Assembly: GCF_002086455.1 (NCBI RefSeq)
Contig: NZ_MVHC01000001.1
Coordinates: forward strand, 62,001 to 126,000
Source: Mycolicibacter algericus DSM 45454
Lineage (GTDB): Bacteria > Actinomycetota > Actinomycetes > Mycobacteriales > Mycobacteriaceae
Direction: 5' to 3'
Length of the DNA: 64,000 nt
The notes below the pieces were generated by a model, which saw only the letters and a list, made by a program, of their open reading frames with translations, was not told the DNA's origin and searched no databases. Shown here piece after piece: positions 34,962 to 46,064 of this stretch. Each line of letters begins with the position of its first letter. Position 1 is the first letter of the stretch. The position numbers and the translations under genes are program-made.

Positions 34962-35762
34962 TCATCCCGCGGTGATCATCGCTACCGCGACGACGGCCGC
35001 CACCATGCCGACCACCTGCCAAAGATGCACCCGCTCGCGCAGTACCACGATGGCTAGCATCACCGTCACCGCCGGGAACAGCGAGATCAGCACGCTGGCC
35101 AGCGACAATTGCGAGCCGCGCAGGGCGAGCAGCATAGCGACGTTGGCACCGGTATCGGCCAGCCCCGCCAGCAGCGCAAGCTTCAGCGTCCCGCCGGAGG
35201 GCAGCCGCAGTTCGCCGGCGCCTGTCGCGATGATGACGACGACCACCGTGGCCGCCAACCTGGCGAACATCAGTGGCCACAGCACCGACTCGACCGGCGC
35301 CTTCTCGATGAACACGAAGTTCAGCCCGAATCCCACGCCGGCGCCGATGGTCAGCCACGCCACCTTTGGGGTGAACCGGTGCGGTCGTACGTCCTCGTCG
35401 GTGACTTCCCGGCTCACCAGGACCACCGCCACCAGCGCCAGCACGATGCCGACGCCGGCGACCGCACCGGGCCGCTCACCTCGGATCAGGCCCACCGTGA
35501 CCGGTACCCCGGCTGTCACCACGGCGGACAGCGGCGAAACCACCGAAATGGGACCGGATCTCAGTGCCGCGTAGAACCACCAACTGGCCACGCCCAGCGC
35601 CAGACCGCAGGCCGCACCCCAGCCGACAGCGCCCGGATGGATCGGTCCACCGGTCACAACCGCGATCGCCGTCAGTCCTACCAACGCCAGCGGGGTGGAG
35701 ACCAGCAGCACCCGCAGCGGCGAGACCCGCCGCGACGCGAGGCCGCCGACGAAGTCGCCCAT
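34962..35762 (-). CDS. EamA/DMT-superfamily transporter, start uncertain
   Basis: At least 266 residues with nine clear hydrophobic helices in two EamA repeats (the second ends LFPAVTVMLAIVVLRERVHLWQVVGMVAAVVAVAMI). Ten helices are normal. In frame upstream of ATG 35762 the DNA encodes [15 protein letters not shown], which would be helix 1, but no ATG, GTG or TTG lies there before the smpB frame. The gene may use a rare start near the smpB stop (35804-35806). Substrate unknown. Confidence 0.82.
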   Translation of the reverse strand: MGDFVGGLASRRVSPLRVLLVSTPLALVGLTAIAVVTGGPIHPGAVGWGAACGLALGVASWWFYAALRSGPISVVSPLSAVVTAGVPVTVGLIRGERPGAVAGVGIVLALVAVVLVSREVTDEDVRPHRFTPKVAWLTIGAGVGFGLNFVFIEKAPVESVLWPLMFARLAATVVVVIIATGAGELRLPSGGTLKLALLAGLADTGANVAMLLALRGSQLSLASVLISLFPAVTVMLAIVVLRERVHLWQVVGMVAAVVAVAMITAG

Positions 35763-35803
35763 CCCGAAGCCGGCCGCCGCTACCAGCGCCAGCGCCGAAC
35801 CGA

Positions 35804-36307
35804 TCAGGTCATACCCTTGGCGCGGCGGCCCAGCGCCCGGGTCACCTCGCGCTGGGCGTCGCGGCGGGCCAGGTCCTGCCGCTTGTCGTGGGCCTGCTTA
35901 CCGCGCGCCAGCGCCAGTTCGACTTTCACCTTGCCTTCGGAGAAGTACACCGACAGCGGCACCAGCGTGAGGTTTCCGTCACGGATCTTGCCGATCAGCA
36001 TGTCGATCTGGCGTCGGTGCAACAGCAGTTTGCGGGTGCGGCGGGGGTCGTGGTTGGTCCAGCTGCCGTGCCGATACTCCGGGATGTGCATGTTGCGCAG
36101 CCAAACCTCACCGTCGTCGACGGTGGCGAAGGCGTCGACCAGCGACGCCTGGCCGGCCCGCAGACTCTTCACCTCGGTTCCCAGCAGCACCACCCCGGCC
36201 TCGTACACGTCGAGAATCGAATAGTTGTGCCGCGCTTTGCGGTTCGAGGCAACGATCTGTTTGGCGGCCTGCTTCTTGGCGTCCTTGCCCCCCGGCTTCT
36301 TGGCCAC
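35804..36307 (-). CDS. smpB: SmpB, tmRNA-binding protein
   Basis: A 167-residue basic protein that binds the tRNA-like domain of tmRNA and takes the place of the codon-anticodon in the stalled ribosome. The core [31 protein letters not shown] and [10 protein letters not shown], and the basic tail [24 protein letters not shown], are typical. It lies just 3' of ftsX on the same strand and near ssrA, as in M. tuberculosis. Confidence 0.97.
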   Translation of the reverse strand: MAKKPGGKDAKKQAAKQIVASNRKARHNYSILDVYEAGVVLLGTEVKSLRAGQASLVDAFATVDDGEVWLRNMHIPEYRHGSWTNHDPRRTRKLLLHRRQIDMLIGKIRDGNLTLVPLSVYFSEGKVKVELALARGKQAHDKRQDLARRDAQREVTRALGRRAKGMT

Positions 36308-36310
36308 GGG

Positions 36311-37204
36311 CTACCGCCGGACGTACAGGCGCAGCGTCACGTACGCGGTCGCCCCGGCCATCGCCGCTCCCAGCAACAGCAGGATCGGTGAGATGTAGAG
36401 GATGTCGGCGTAGTCGATACGGGCGATCAGATGCGCTTGATAGAACTGGCTGAGCGCGCTGTCGAGGAACAGCGCCCGCACCACGATCAATCCGACCACC
36501 GCGATGATCACGCCCACGGTGGCAGCCAGCACCGCCTCCAGCAGGAACGGCAACTGCGTGTACCAGCGACTGGCCCCCACCAGACGCATGATCGACACCT
36601 CGGTACGCCGGGTGTAGGCGGCGACCTGAACCATATTCGCGATCAGCAGCACCGCCCCCACCGCCTGCACCAGGGCGATGGCGAACGCCGCGCTGGACAG
36701 CCCGTCCAGCACGGCGAACAACCGGTCGATCAGCTTCTTCTGGTTGAGCACGCTGAGCACACCCGGCTGGTCGGTCATCGCGGCGTCGAAATCCGTGCTC
36801 TGCTCGGGGTTTTCCAGCTTGACGATGAACGACGCCGGGAAGGAGTCCTTGCTCGCCACATCCTTGAACTCCGGGAACTTGCGGATCGCGTCGGCGTAGG
36901 CGTCGTCGGAGTTCAGATAGCGCACCGACTTCACGTCGTCGCGGTTCTCGATCCGCTCCCGCAGCGCCTTGCAGGCCTGCGCTTCGCAGTTCGGGTCGTC
37001 GGCAGCGACGTCGGCGTTCAAGAACACCTGCGATTCGACCCGGTCCAGGTAGATGTTGCGGGACTGGTCGGCCAGCCGCACCACCAGCAGGCCGCCGCCG
37101 AACAGCCCGATCGAGATCGCCGTGGTCAGGATCATCGCGACCGTCATGGTGACGTTGCGGCGCAGGCCGGTCAGGACCTCATTGAAGAGAAACCCGAAGC
37201 GCAC
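36311..37204 (-). CDS. ftsX: Cell division protein FtsX
   Basis: A 297-residue membrane protein with four helices (near residues 20-40, 170-192, 215-245, 262-285) and a large extracytoplasmic loop between helices 1 and 2 bearing the paired cysteines (CEAQAC). FtsEX regulates peptidoglycan hydrolases at division. Start GTG 37204 ([10 protein letters not shown]) matches mycobacterial FtsX; it lies directly after the ftsE stop. An in-frame start at 37228 would lie inside ftsE. Confidence 0.96.
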   Translation of the reverse strand: MRFGFLFNEVLTGLRRNVTMTVAMILTTAISIGLFGGGLLVVRLADQSRNIYLDRVESQVFLNADVAADDPNCEAQACKALRERIENRDDVKSVRYLNSDDAYADAIRKFPEFKDVASKDSFPASFIVKLENPEQSTDFDAAMTDQPGVLSVLNQKKLIDRLFAVLDGLSSAAFAIALVQAVGAVLLIANMVQVAAYTRRTEVSIMRLVGASRWYTQLPFLLEAVLAATVGVIIAVVGLIVVRALFLDSALSQFYQAHLIARIDYADILYISPILLLLGAAMAGATAYVTLRLYVRR

Positions 37205-37205
37205 G

Positions 37206-37895
37206 TCAGCGATCCATCCCGTAGACACCGCGCTGTTCGTCGCGGACCAGCCGGCCCAGTGACAGCTCGACGACGCGCTGGCGCATCGAGTCGACGATGT
37301 GGTGGTCGTGGGTCGCCATCAGCACCGTCGTCCCGGTTCGGTTGATGCGCTCCAGCAGATCCATGATGTCCTCACTGGTCTCCGGGTCGAGGTTGCCGGT
37401 CGGCTCGTCGGCCAGCAGCACCAGCGGCCGGTTGACGAACGCGCGGGCGATCGCCACCCGCTGCTGCTCACCGCCGGACAGCTCGCCGGGCAGTCGGTTG
37501 GCCTTGCCGGACAATCCGACCATCTCCAACACCTCGGGGACCACCCGGTTGATCATCTCCGGCTTCTTGCCGATCACCTCGAGCGCGAACGCGACGTTCT
37601 CGAACACCGTCTTCTGTTGCAGCAGCCGGAAATCCTGGAACACACAGCCGAGCACCTGCCGCAGGCTCGGGATGTGGCGGCCGGGCAGTTTGTTGACGTG
37701 GAACTTCGACACCTGAATGTCGCCCTTGGTGGGGGTCTCCTCGGCCAGCAGCAGCCGCATGAACGTCGACTTGCCCGAACCGGACGGTCCGATCAGGAAG
37801 ACGAACTCACCCTTGTCGATCTTGACGCTGACATTGTCCAGTGCCGGACGGGCCGACGATTTGTACTGCTTGGTGACATGGTCGAGCGTGATCAT
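37206..37895 (-). CDS. ftsE: Cell division ATP-binding protein FtsE
   Basis: A 229-residue ABC ATPase. Walker [10 protein letters not shown] (about residues 36-44), signature LSGGEQQR, Walker [15 protein letters not shown] and the switch His (THDHH) are intact. It works with FtsX at the septum. ATG 37895 follows another in-frame ATG by one codon; the second matches the mycobacterial start. Confidence 0.97.
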   Translation of the reverse strand: MITLDHVTKQYKSSARPALDNVSVKIDKGEFVFLIGPSGSGKSTFMRLLLAEETPTKGDIQVSKFHVNKLPGRHIPSLRQVLGCVFQDFRLLQQKTVFENVAFALEVIGKKPEMINRVVPEVLEMVGLSGKANRLPGELSGGEQQRVAIARAFVNRPLVLLADEPTGNLDPETSEDIMDLLERINRTGTTVLMATHDHHIVDSMRQRVVELSLGRLVRDEQRGVYGMDR

Positions 37896-37946
37896 CACGG
37901 CACGCAGTGTAGCCGTGCGGTGCGGTGTCCCCGGTCAGGCCACGTG

Positions 37947-38480
37947 CTAGGGCGCCGCCGGCTGCGAGGTCGCCGGCCCGGGCGAAGCCGAGGGCGTGGG
38001 CACGCCGGGCGTCACCGGAGCCGGCGGTGATCCCGGTGGCGGACTCTGACCGGGTGGCTCCGGCGGGGTCGGCGCCGGCGGCGGACACAGCGGCGGGCAG
38101 AACGGGAACCCGGGTTCCGGCGTCGGGGTGGGCGGTTCGCCGGGCGGTTCGCCGGGCGGTTCGCCGGGCGGTTCGGTCGGAGTGGGCGTCTCGGTGGTCG
38201 GCGCCGGGGTCTCGCTGACGGTCGTCGTCGGTTGCTGCACCCTGGTGCGCGGCACCCAGGTGTATGCCGGGTCGGGGATGAAGCCGGGCGGCACCACCTG
38301 GGGGGCGGCCGGCGGCGTCGGCTGCGGGCGGTAGGTGTCATACACCCACCACACCGCCACGAACGCGATGATCAACAGCACGGTGGAGGTGCGGACGCGG
38401 CCATTGAACAGCTGCGCCGGCCAGCGCCACCGCCGGCCGTCGGGCTGGGCGGCCTGCGGTTCGGACTGGCGGGCCGTCAC
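37947..38480 (-). CDS. Pro-rich single-pass membrane protein (Rv3103c-like)
   Basis: A 177-residue protein. A short basic N-terminus precedes one membrane helix (about residues 33-48, TVLLIIAFVAVWWVYD); the remaining 130 residues are extracytoplasmic and very rich in Pro/Thr/Glu, with three direct GEPP repeats encoded by a 12-bp tandem repeat, and CPPLCPPP. It sits between ftsE and mscS, as Rv3103c does. Its start overlaps the mscS stop (ATGA). No function is known. Confidence 0.82.
   Translation of the reverse strand: MTARQSEPQAAQPDGRRWRWPAQLFNGRVRTSTVLLIIAFVAVWWVYDTYRPQPTPPAAPQVVPPGFIPDPAYTWVPRTRVQQPTTTVSETPAPTTETPTPTEPPGEPPGEPPGEPPTPTPEPGFPFCPPLCPPPAPTPPEPPGQSPPPGSPPAPVTPGVPTPSASPGPATSQPAAP
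38130..38177. repeat. 12-bp tandem repeat in the Pro-rich gene
   Basis: GGGCGGTTCGCC is repeated three times exactly (38130-38165) and a fourth time with two changes (38166-38177). Each unit encodes Gly-Glu-Pro-Pro on the minus strand. Copy number could vary between strains. Confidence 0.85.
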
Positions 38481-39383
38481 GGCGTCTCCACCGGCTGCAC
38501 CTCACCGGCCGTGACGACACCGGCCGAGGCGAGCGCCCGCACCACCTGGATGCGCAGCCGGCGACCCACCTCGAACTGTTTGCCGGGCAGCGTGCGAGCC
38601 ACCATCCGCAGATTGACGACACCGAGTTCGATGCTCTCCACCCCCATGATCGACGGCGTGTCCAACAGCAGGTCTCGCAGCGGCGCGTCGGCCTCCATGG
38701 CGTTCTCACAGACCTGGTGCAGCACCTCGTTGACCCGGTTCAGGTCGGCGCTGGTGGGCACCGGAATGTCGACGACGGCGCGCGCCCAGTCCTTGGACAG
38801 GTTCAGCGACCGGACGATATTGCCGTTGGGCACCGTGAACACCTCGCCGTCGGCGGTGCGCAGTTTGGTCACCCGCAGCGTCACGTCCTCGACGGTGCCC
38901 AGCGCCTCCACCGACGCCCCGATCATGCTCAGCTGCACCAGGTCACCGAACCCGTACTGCCGCTCGGTGATGATGAAAAATCCGCTGAGCAGGTCCTGCA
39001 CCAGTTTCTGGGCGCCGAAACCGATCGCGCCGCCGATCACCGCGGCCGGCCCCACCAGCGATCCGATCGGGATGTCGAGTATCCCGGTGATCTGTACGGC
39101 CACCACCACGCACAGCATCACCACCGACACCCAGGAGATCACCGAGGCCACCGCCTGGCGATGCTTGGATGCCTCCGAGCGCACCAGCGCGTCACTGGTC
39201 TGGAAGCCCAGTTCCAGCCGTCGGGTGACCCGGCGCGCCGCCCAGGTGATCAACCGCGATGCCAGCACCGCCCCGATCAGCAGCAGGACGATCCGCAACC
39301 CCTTGTCGATGACCCACTGGCCGATCTCACCGCTCCACGCGTCGTGCCAGCGCTGTCCCGGGGAGAAGGCCGAAACCATCGGT

Positions 39384-39394
<11 letters not shown>
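38477..39394 (-). CDS. MscS-family mechanosensitive channel
   Basis: A 305-residue membrane protein. Three or four N-terminal helices (around 33-50, 85-103, 108-130) are followed by the MscS pore-lining and beta domains: [29 protein letters not shown] and [26 protein letters not shown]. It opens under membrane tension to release solutes. ATG 39394 lies within the last 11 bases of prfB, so it is coupled to it. Position matches Rv3104c. Confidence 0.93.
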
Positions 39395-40499
<1,105 letters not shown>

Positions 40500-40596
40500 G
40501 TTTATCGAGGTTACCGGCGCCCGTTGCGAGTCGACCTCTAGCATCGGGGATACGCGCCTGCGTGCATGTTTTCCCGACAGGAAAGAAGGTTCGAGG

Positions 40597-41973
40597 ATGC
40601 GGCCCTACCACGTCGCGATCGTCGGCTCTGGGCCATCCGGGTATTTCGCCGCGGCATCCCTGCTCAAACTGGCGTCGGGCGGTGAGGTCGACGTGCGCAT
40701 CGACATGCTGGAGATGCTGCCCACGCCATGGGGTCTGGTGCGCTCCGGTGTCGCGCCGGATCATCCGAAGATCAAATCGATCAGCGCGCAGTTCGAGAAG
40801 ACGGCGGCCGATCCGCGCTTCCGGTTCTTCGGCAACATCACCGTCGGCGAGCACGTACAGCCCGCGGAACTCGCCGAACGCTACGACGCGGTGATCTACG
40901 CCGTGGGCGCCCAGTCCGATCGGCACCTGGGCATTCCGGGCGAAGACCTGCCCGGCAGCGTCGCGGCCGTCGACTTCGTCGGCTGGTACAACTGCCACCC
41001 GCACTTCAAAGACGTGACGCCGGACCTGACCGGTAAGCGCGCGGTGGTGATCGGCAACGGCAATGTGGCACTGGACGTGGCCCGGATCCTGGTCAGCGAT
41101 CCGGCAGAACTGCGCGGCACCGACATCGCCGACCATGCGCTGGAGTTGCTCGACCCGCGCGGTGTCGAGGAGGTGGTGATCATCGGCCGGCGCGGCGTAC
41201 TGCAGGCCACCTTCACCAGTCCGGAACTACGTGAACTGGGCGAGATGAAGAGCCTGACGAACGTCGATGTGGTGATCGCTCCCGAAGAGCTGGCCGGGAT
41301 CACCGATGCCGACGTCGAAGCGGCAGCCAAGCATCCCAGGGCGAACTTCAAGGTGCTCAGTGGCTACGTCGGCCGCGAGCAGCATGCGGGTAATCGCCGC
41401 ATCGTATTCCGGTTCTGCACGTCGCCGATCGAGATTCGCGGCGAGGGCCGGGTCCAGGAGATCGTATTGGGCCGCAACGAGCTCGTCACCGACGAGACGG
41501 GCAGAGTCAGTGCCCGCGACACCGGGGAGCGCGAGGTGCTGCCGGTGGACCTGGTGGTGCGGGCGGTCGGCTACCGCGGGGTGCCCACGGCGGGGCTGCC
41601 GTTCGACGAGCGCAGCTGCACCATTCCGCACACCGACGGCCGTATCGAGGGCACCCGCAATCAGTACGTGGTCGGGTGGATCAAACGCGGGCCGTCGGGG
41701 GTGATCGGTTCGAACAAGAGCGACTCGCAGGCCACCGTCGACACCCTCGCCGCGGACCTGGCCTCCCGGGTCGCGGCCGCCGAGCTTCCCGAGGTCGATG
41801 CCGACTACGACGTGCAGCTTCAGCAGTGGCTGCTGTCGCGCCAGCCCGCGCTGGTCACCGACGAGCACTGGCAACTGATCGACGCCCACGAGCGGTCCAC
41901 CGGTGAGCCGCACGGCCGGCCCCGCATCAAGCTGGTCGACGTCGCCGAGATGCTGCGGGTCGGCCACCGCTGA
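40597..41973 (+). CDS. fprA: NADPH-ferredoxin reductase FprA
   Basis: A 458-residue adrenodoxin-reductase-type flavoprotein that transfers electrons from NADPH to ferredoxin, and so may feed the P450s of this genome. The FAD loop [14 protein letters not shown] is at residues 5-18, the NADPH loop [17 protein letters not shown] near residue 150, and the C-terminal [23 protein letters not shown] closes the flavin site. ATG 40597 matches the M. tuberculosis FprA start. Confidence 0.96.
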   Translation: MRPYHVAIVGSGPSGYFAAASLLKLASGGEVDVRIDMLEMLPTPWGLVRSGVAPDHPKIKSISAQFEKTAADPRFRFFGNITVGEHVQPAELAERYDAVIYAVGAQSDRHLGIPGEDLPGSVAAVDFVGWYNCHPHFKDVTPDLTGKRAVVIGNGNVALDVARILVSDPAELRGTDIADHALELLDPRGVEEVVIIGRRGVLQATFTSPELRELGEMKSLTNVDVVIAPEELAGITDADVEAAAKHPRANFKVLSGYVGREQHAGNRRIVFRFCTSPIEIRGEGRVQEIVLGRNELVTDETGRVSARDTGEREVLPVDLVVRAVGYRGVPTAGLPFDERSCTIPHTDGRIEGTRNQYVVGWIKRGPSGVIGSNKSDSQATVDTLAADLASRVAAAELPEVDADYDVQLQQWLLSRQPALVTDEHWQLIDAHERSTGEPHGRPRIKLVDVAEMLRVGHR

Positions 41974-41997
41974 GCCGACCGCGGCGCCTCGCCGGAA

Positions 41998-42318
41998 TCA
42001 GCTGGCCGGTTCGGTCAGATTCCAGTTGTCGGGATTGCGTGGCGAGTACACCACCGGCAGCAGCTCGCCCACCGTCGGCCAGTTGTCGACGTCGACGGCG
42101 CGGCGCTGGTAGACCTCGTGCTCGGCCACCGTGGGTCCGGTGATGACGCCGGTGATCGTGACGTACTGCATCCCGACGGCGTCAGGCCGGGGGCTGACGC
42201 CGGTGATCAGCAAGGTCCCCTGTTGCGCTTCGCTGCCGGGGCCCGGCCGGAAGAACCGCGGCGCCACGAAAACCGCCAAGATCGCCAGCAGCAACAGCAG
42301 CGCCCAGATCTCCCACAT
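41998..42318 (-). CDS. Small N-terminally anchored membrane protein
   Basis: A 106-residue protein with an N-terminal membrane helix (residues 1-20, [17 protein letters not shown]) and an 85-residue soluble part rich in beta strands ([27 protein letters not shown]), probably extracytoplasmic or cytoplasmic facing. It is convergent with fprA and divergent from hisN. I do not recognise the family. Confidence 0.75.
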   Translation of the reverse strand: MWEIWALLLLLAILAVFVAPRFFRPGPGSEAQQGTLLITGVSPRPDAVGMQYVTITGVITGPTVAEHEVYQRRAVDVDNWPTVGELLPVVYSPRNPDNWNLTEPAS

Positions 42319-42341
42319 CAGCTCATGGTAGGACTTTCGCC

Positions 42342-43154
42342 ATGGCGCAGATCAACGACAATCTCGACTCCCGGCTCCACGACGACCTGACTCTGGCACT
42401 GACCCTGGCAGACCGGGCGGATGCGATCACCCTGGCGCGGTTCGGTGCGCTCGACCTTCGCGTCGACACCAAGCCGGACCTCACCCCGGTGACCGATGCC
42501 GATCAGGCGGCCGAGACGGCGCTGCGCGAGGTGCTCGCCGCCGAGCGCCCCGACGACGAGATCCTCGGCGAGGAGTTCGGCGGCAGCGCTTCGTTCGCGG
42601 GACGTCAATGGATCATCGACCCGATCGACGGCACCAAGAACTTCGTGCGCGGGGTGCCGATATGGGCCACCCTGATCGCGTTGCTCACCGACGGCGTGCC
42701 GGTCCTGGGCGTCGTCAGCGCTCCGGCGCTGCAACGGCGGTGGTGGGCCACCAGCGGCCGGGGCGCATTCGGGTCGGTGGCCGGCGGCCCGCAGCGACGG
42801 CTATCGGTGTCCTCGGTAACCGATGTGGACTCGGCGAGCCTGACGTTCGCCGGGCTGAACCTGTGGGCGGCGCGCGGCCTGCGGGAGCAGTTCCTGGGTC
42901 TTACCGAGTCGGTGTGGCGGGCCCGCTCCTACGGCGATTTCTGGGCGTACTGCCTGGTCGCCGAGGGGGCTGTGGACGTCGCCGTCGAGCCCGCGGTGTC
43001 GGTGTGGGATCTGGCCGCCGTCGACATCCTGGTGCGCGAGGCGGGTGGGGTGTTCACCGACCTGTCGGGCAACCCGGGACCGCACGGCAACTGCGCCGTG
43101 GCGGCCAACCCTGCCCTGCACGCGCAGGTGCTGGCCGCCTTGACCCCCGGATAG
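42342..43154 (+). CDS. hisN: Histidinol-phosphatase, IMPase-type
   Basis: A 270-residue inositol-monophosphatase-fold enzyme. GEEFGG (metal-binding Glu), [15 protein letters not shown] (metal Asps) and [15 protein letters not shown] are in the expected order. In mycobacteria this gene, next to fadE24/fadE23 (as Rv3137), carries out dephosphorylation of L-histidinol phosphate in histidine synthesis. Other IMPases look alike, but the neighbourhood supports HisN. Confidence 0.88.
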   Translation: MAQINDNLDSRLHDDLTLALTLADRADAITLARFGALDLRVDTKPDLTPVTDADQAAETALREVLAAERPDDEILGEEFGGSASFAGRQWIIDPIDGTKNFVRGVPIWATLIALLTDGVPVLGVVSAPALQRRWWATSGRGAFGSVAGGPQRRLSVSSVTDVDSASLTFAGLNLWAARGLREQFLGLTESVWRARSYGDFWAYCLVAEGAVDVAVEPAVSVWDLAAVDILVREAGGVFTDLSGNPGPHGNCAVAANPALHAQVLAALTPG

Positions 43155-43208
43155 CCCGCGCCCCGCCGGGGCCATTGAGGACTTCGTCACACCTTACTGT
43201 CGAGTCAT

Positions 43209-43224
43209 CTTACTTCGGAGTAAG
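43209..43224. promoter_or_regulatory. Inverted repeat upstream of fadE24
   Basis: CTTACT-TCGG-AGTAAG, 6-bp arms and a 4-bp centre, 41 bases before the fadE24 start. TAAGGT (43221-43226) overlapping it could be a -10. Sites of this shape are typical for TetR-type regulators of acyl-CoA genes. Confidence 0.5.
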
Positions 43225-43264
43225 GTGGTGTTATCGATTCTTCCCTTTTCAGTGAGGCTCTGAC

Positions 43265-44668
43265 ATGACTGACACTGCATCCGCCGCGCCCGGCTCGAAG
43301 AGCAAGCGGTCCGGACGATCGAGTGCCATCGGACTGGACAAGCCGAAGCGCACCCCGATCGCCGCCGCCCTGGCCCTGGTCACTCCGCTGGTCAGCCAGC
43401 CCTTTCTGGACCGGCACAACCTGCGCGACCCGCTCAACCGCAGCCTGAACTACGGCGTCAAGGCGGTGTTCTCGACGGCCGGCGCGGCCACCCGCCAGTT
43501 CAAGGCGGTGCAACACTTGGGCAAGTCGCCGGTGCGGCTCAAGGCCAGCGGCGCCGACTACTTCGATCTGACTCCCGACGACGAGCAGCAGATGATCGTC
43601 GACACGGTCGGCGAGTTCGCCGCCGAGATCCTGCGCCCGGCCGCCCACGACGCCGACGAGGCCGTGGACTACCCGCGTGAGCTGATCGGCAAGGCCGCCG
43701 AACTGGGCATCACCGCGATCAACATCCCGGAGGACTTCGACGGCATCGCCGCGCACCGTTCTGCGGTCACCAATGTGCTGGTCGCCGAGGCGCTGGCCTA
43801 CGGCGACATGGGTTTGGCGCTGCCGATCCTGGCGCCGGGCGGCGTGGCCGCGGCATTGACCCATTGGGGCAGCGCCAGCCAGCAGGCCACCTACCTGCCG
43901 GAGTTCGCAGGTGAGAACGTGCCGCAGGCCTGTGTGGCGATCGCCGAGCCGCAGCCGTTGTTCGACCCCACCGCGCTGAAGACGACGGCGGTGCGCACCC
44001 CCAGCGGCTACCGGCTCGACGGCGTCAAGTCGCTGGTGCCGGCGGCCGCCAACGCCGAACTGTTCATCATCGGCGCCCAGCTCAACGGCAAGCCGGCGCT
44101 GTTCCTGGTGGAGTCGTCCGCCAACGGCCTGAGCGTCAAGCCCGACCCGGGCATGGGTGTGCGGGCCGCCGCGCTGGGCCAGATCGAGCTGAAGAACGTG
44201 TCGGTGCCGCTGAGCGCCCGGCTGGGCGACGAGGACCGAGCCGAGGCCGAGTACGCGCAGGACTATTCAGAGGCGATCGCGCTGTCGCGGTTGGGCTGGG
44301 CGGCGCTGGCGGTCGGCACCAGCCACGCGGTGCTCGACTACGTGATGCCCTACATCAAGGAGCGCGAGGCGTTCGGCGAGCCGATCGCCCGCCGTCAGTC
44401 TGTGGCGTTCATGTGCGCCAACATCGCCATCGAACTCGACGGGCTGCGGCTGATCACCTGGCGCGGCGCTGCCCGTGCCGAACAGGGGCTGCCGTTCATC
44501 CGGGAGGCCGCGCTGGCCAAGCGGATCGCCGCCGACAAGGGCATGCAGATCGGCTCCGACGGCGTGCAGCTACTCGGCGGCCACGGTTACACCAAGGAGC
44601 ACCCGGTCGAACGGTGGTACCGCGACCTACGCGCACTCGGTGTCGCCGAAGGCGTCCTGGTCATCTAG
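43265..44668 (+). CDS. fadE24: Acyl-CoA dehydrogenase FadE24
   Basis: A 467-residue acyl-CoA dehydrogenase-like flavoprotein. A long N-terminal stretch (about 1-95) precedes the alpha-helical domain. Family motifs include IAEPQPLFDPTALKT in the FAD loop and the C-terminal SDGVQLLGGHGYTKEHPVERWYRDLR. It pairs with FadE23, 36 bases downstream; mycobacterial FadE enzymes often work as heteromeric pairs. In M. tuberculosis the pair responds to isoniazid. ATG 43265 follows GAGG. Confidence 0.92.
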   Translation: MTDTASAAPGSKSKRSGRSSAIGLDKPKRTPIAAALALVTPLVSQPFLDRHNLRDPLNRSLNYGVKAVFSTAGAATRQFKAVQHLGKSPVRLKASGADYFDLTPDDEQQMIVDTVGEFAAEILRPAAHDADEAVDYPRELIGKAAELGITAINIPEDFDGIAAHRSAVTNVLVAEALAYGDMGLALPILAPGGVAAALTHWGSASQQATYLPEFAGENVPQACVAIAEPQPLFDPTALKTTAVRTPSGYRLDGVKSLVPAAANAELFIIGAQLNGKPALFLVESSANGLSVKPDPGMGVRAAALGQIELKNVSVPLSARLGDEDRAEAEYAQDYSEAIALSRLGWAALAVGTSHAVLDYVMPYIKEREAFGEPIARRQSVAFMCANIAIELDGLRLITWRGAARAEQGLPFIREAALAKRIAADKGMQIGSDGVQLLGGHGYTKEHPVERWYRDLRALGVAEGVLVI

Positions 44669-44704
44669 CCCCAATACTTCGACTACCGATCCGAAAGACT
44701 TGTC

Positions 44705-45916
44705 ATGGCAATCAATTTGGAACTCCCCAAGAAGTTGCAGGCGATCGTCGAGATGACGCACGCCGGCGCCGCGGAGATGCTGCGCCCGATCTCGCGCAAG
44801 TACGACCTGGCCGAGCACGCCTACCCGGTGGAGCTGGACACCCTGGAGACGCTGTTCGACGGCGTCTCCTCGGTGGACAACTCCGGGATGGCCAGTGCCA
44901 CCGAGGCTTTCCGCAGCGGCGATGAGGCGGCCGGGAACCGCAACGGCGCCAACATGGCGGCGCTGCTGCAGGTGCTGGAGATGAGCTGGGGCGATGTCGC
45001 GTTGATGCTGTCCATCCCCTACCAGGGCCTGGGCAATGCGGCGATCTCCGGAGTGGCCACCGACGAGCAGCTCAAGCGGCTCGGCAAGGTGTGGGCGGCG
45101 ATGGCGATCACCGAACCGAGCTTCGGCTCGGACTCGGCGGCGGTGACGACCACGGCCAAGCTGGATGGTGACGAGTACGTGCTCAACGGCGAGAAGATCT
45201 TCGTGACCGCCGGATCCCGGGCCAGCCACATCGTGGTGTGGGCGACGCTGGACAAAAGCCAGGGCCGCGCGGCGATCAAGTCGTTCATCGTGCCGCGTGA
45301 GCACCCCGGCGTCATCGTCGAGCGCCTCGAGCACAAGCTCGGCATCAAGGGTTCCGACACCGCGGTGATCCGGTTCGACAATGCCCGGATTCCGGCCGGA
45401 AACCTGCTCGGCAGCCCGGAGATCAACACCGAGAAGAGCTTCTCGGGGGTCATGGAGACCTTCGACAACACCCGACCGGTGGTGGCGGCGATGGCCGTCG
45501 GGGTGGCCCGTGCCGCGCTGGAGGAACTGCGCAACATCCTGACCAAGGCCGGGGTGGAGATCGACTACGACAAGCCCGCCCACGTCCAGCACGCCGCCGC
45601 TGCGGAGTTCTTGCGCATGGAGGCCGACTGGGAATCGGCGAACCTGCTGACGCTACGGGCGGCCTGGCAGGCCGACAACTCGATCCCGAACTCCAAAGAG
45701 GCGTCGATGGCCAAGGCAAAGGCCGGCCGGATGGCCACCGAGATCACGCTGAAGGTCGTCGAGCTGGCCGGCACGGTGGGCTACTCCGAGCAGACCCTGC
45801 TCGAGAAGTGGAGCCGCGACTCGAAGATCCTCGACATCTTCGAGGGCACCCAGCAGATCCAGCTGCTGGTGGTGGCCCGTCGCCTGCTGGGCCTGTCATC
45901 GTCTGAGCTGAAGTAG
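44705..45916 (+). CDS. fadE23: Acyl-CoA dehydrogenase FadE23
   Basis: A 403-residue acyl-CoA dehydrogenase. ITEPSFGSDSAAVTTTAKLDGDEYVLNGEK is the FAD-binding beta domain, SFSGVMETFDNTRPVVAAMAVG begins the C-terminal helices, and ILDIFEGTQQIQLLVVARRLLG the end, where the catalytic base is expected (Glu of IFEGTQQIQ). It follows fadE24 closely, so they are one operon and probably one heteromeric enzyme. Substrate unknown. Confidence 0.93.
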   Translation: MAINLELPKKLQAIVEMTHAGAAEMLRPISRKYDLAEHAYPVELDTLETLFDGVSSVDNSGMASATEAFRSGDEAAGNRNGANMAALLQVLEMSWGDVALMLSIPYQGLGNAAISGVATDEQLKRLGKVWAAMAITEPSFGSDSAAVTTTAKLDGDEYVLNGEKIFVTAGSRASHIVVWATLDKSQGRAAIKSFIVPREHPGVIVERLEHKLGIKGSDTAVIRFDNARIPAGNLLGSPEINTEKSFSGVMETFDNTRPVVAAMAVGVARAALEELRNILTKAGVEIDYDKPAHVQHAAAAEFLRMEADWESANLLTLRAAWQADNSIPNSKEASMAKAKAGRMATEITLKVVELAGTVGYSEQTLLEKWSRDSKILDIFEGTQQIQLLVVARRLLGLSSSELK

Positions 45917-45923
45917 CCCTACG

Positions 45924-45983
45924 GCGAGCAGACGCCAAGGCCCCCATTTCCACCCGGATTTGGGGGCTTTCGCGTCTGCTCGC
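45924..45983. terminator. Nested palindrome after fadE23
   Basis: Outer arms GCGAGCAGACGC (45924-45935) and its perfect complement (45972-45983) enclose an inner CCCCCA/TGGGGG pair (45941-45946 and 45961-45966) followed by CTTT. The structure should terminate fadE24-fadE23 transcription. Its outer arms are reminiscent of the GCGAGCGTGCGC palindromes elsewhere in the window. Confidence 0.7.
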
Positions 45984-46016
45984 GACGTCAAGACGGCCCT
46001 TGCCTCGGCTCAGAAC

Positions 46017-46042
46017 AAAAAGTAATGTTGCTTTTACTTTTT
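46017..46042. promoter_or_regulatory. A/T-rich operator-like inverted repeat before the cupin operon
   Basis: AAAAAGTAA (46017-46025) and TTACTTTTT (46034-46042) form a perfect 9-bp inverted repeat with an 8-base centre, 22 bases upstream of the first gene of the catabolic operon. Such an A/T run is striking in this genome. The TetR gene in the operon is the likeliest binder. Confidence 0.6.
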
Positions 46043-46064
46043 GCGCGACGGATTGGGGCCGCCG

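Noticed and set aside
38130..38177. CRISPR-like array
   Set aside because: The repeats are contiguous 12-mers without spacers, inside a coding sequence. No other regularly spaced repeats were seen in the window.
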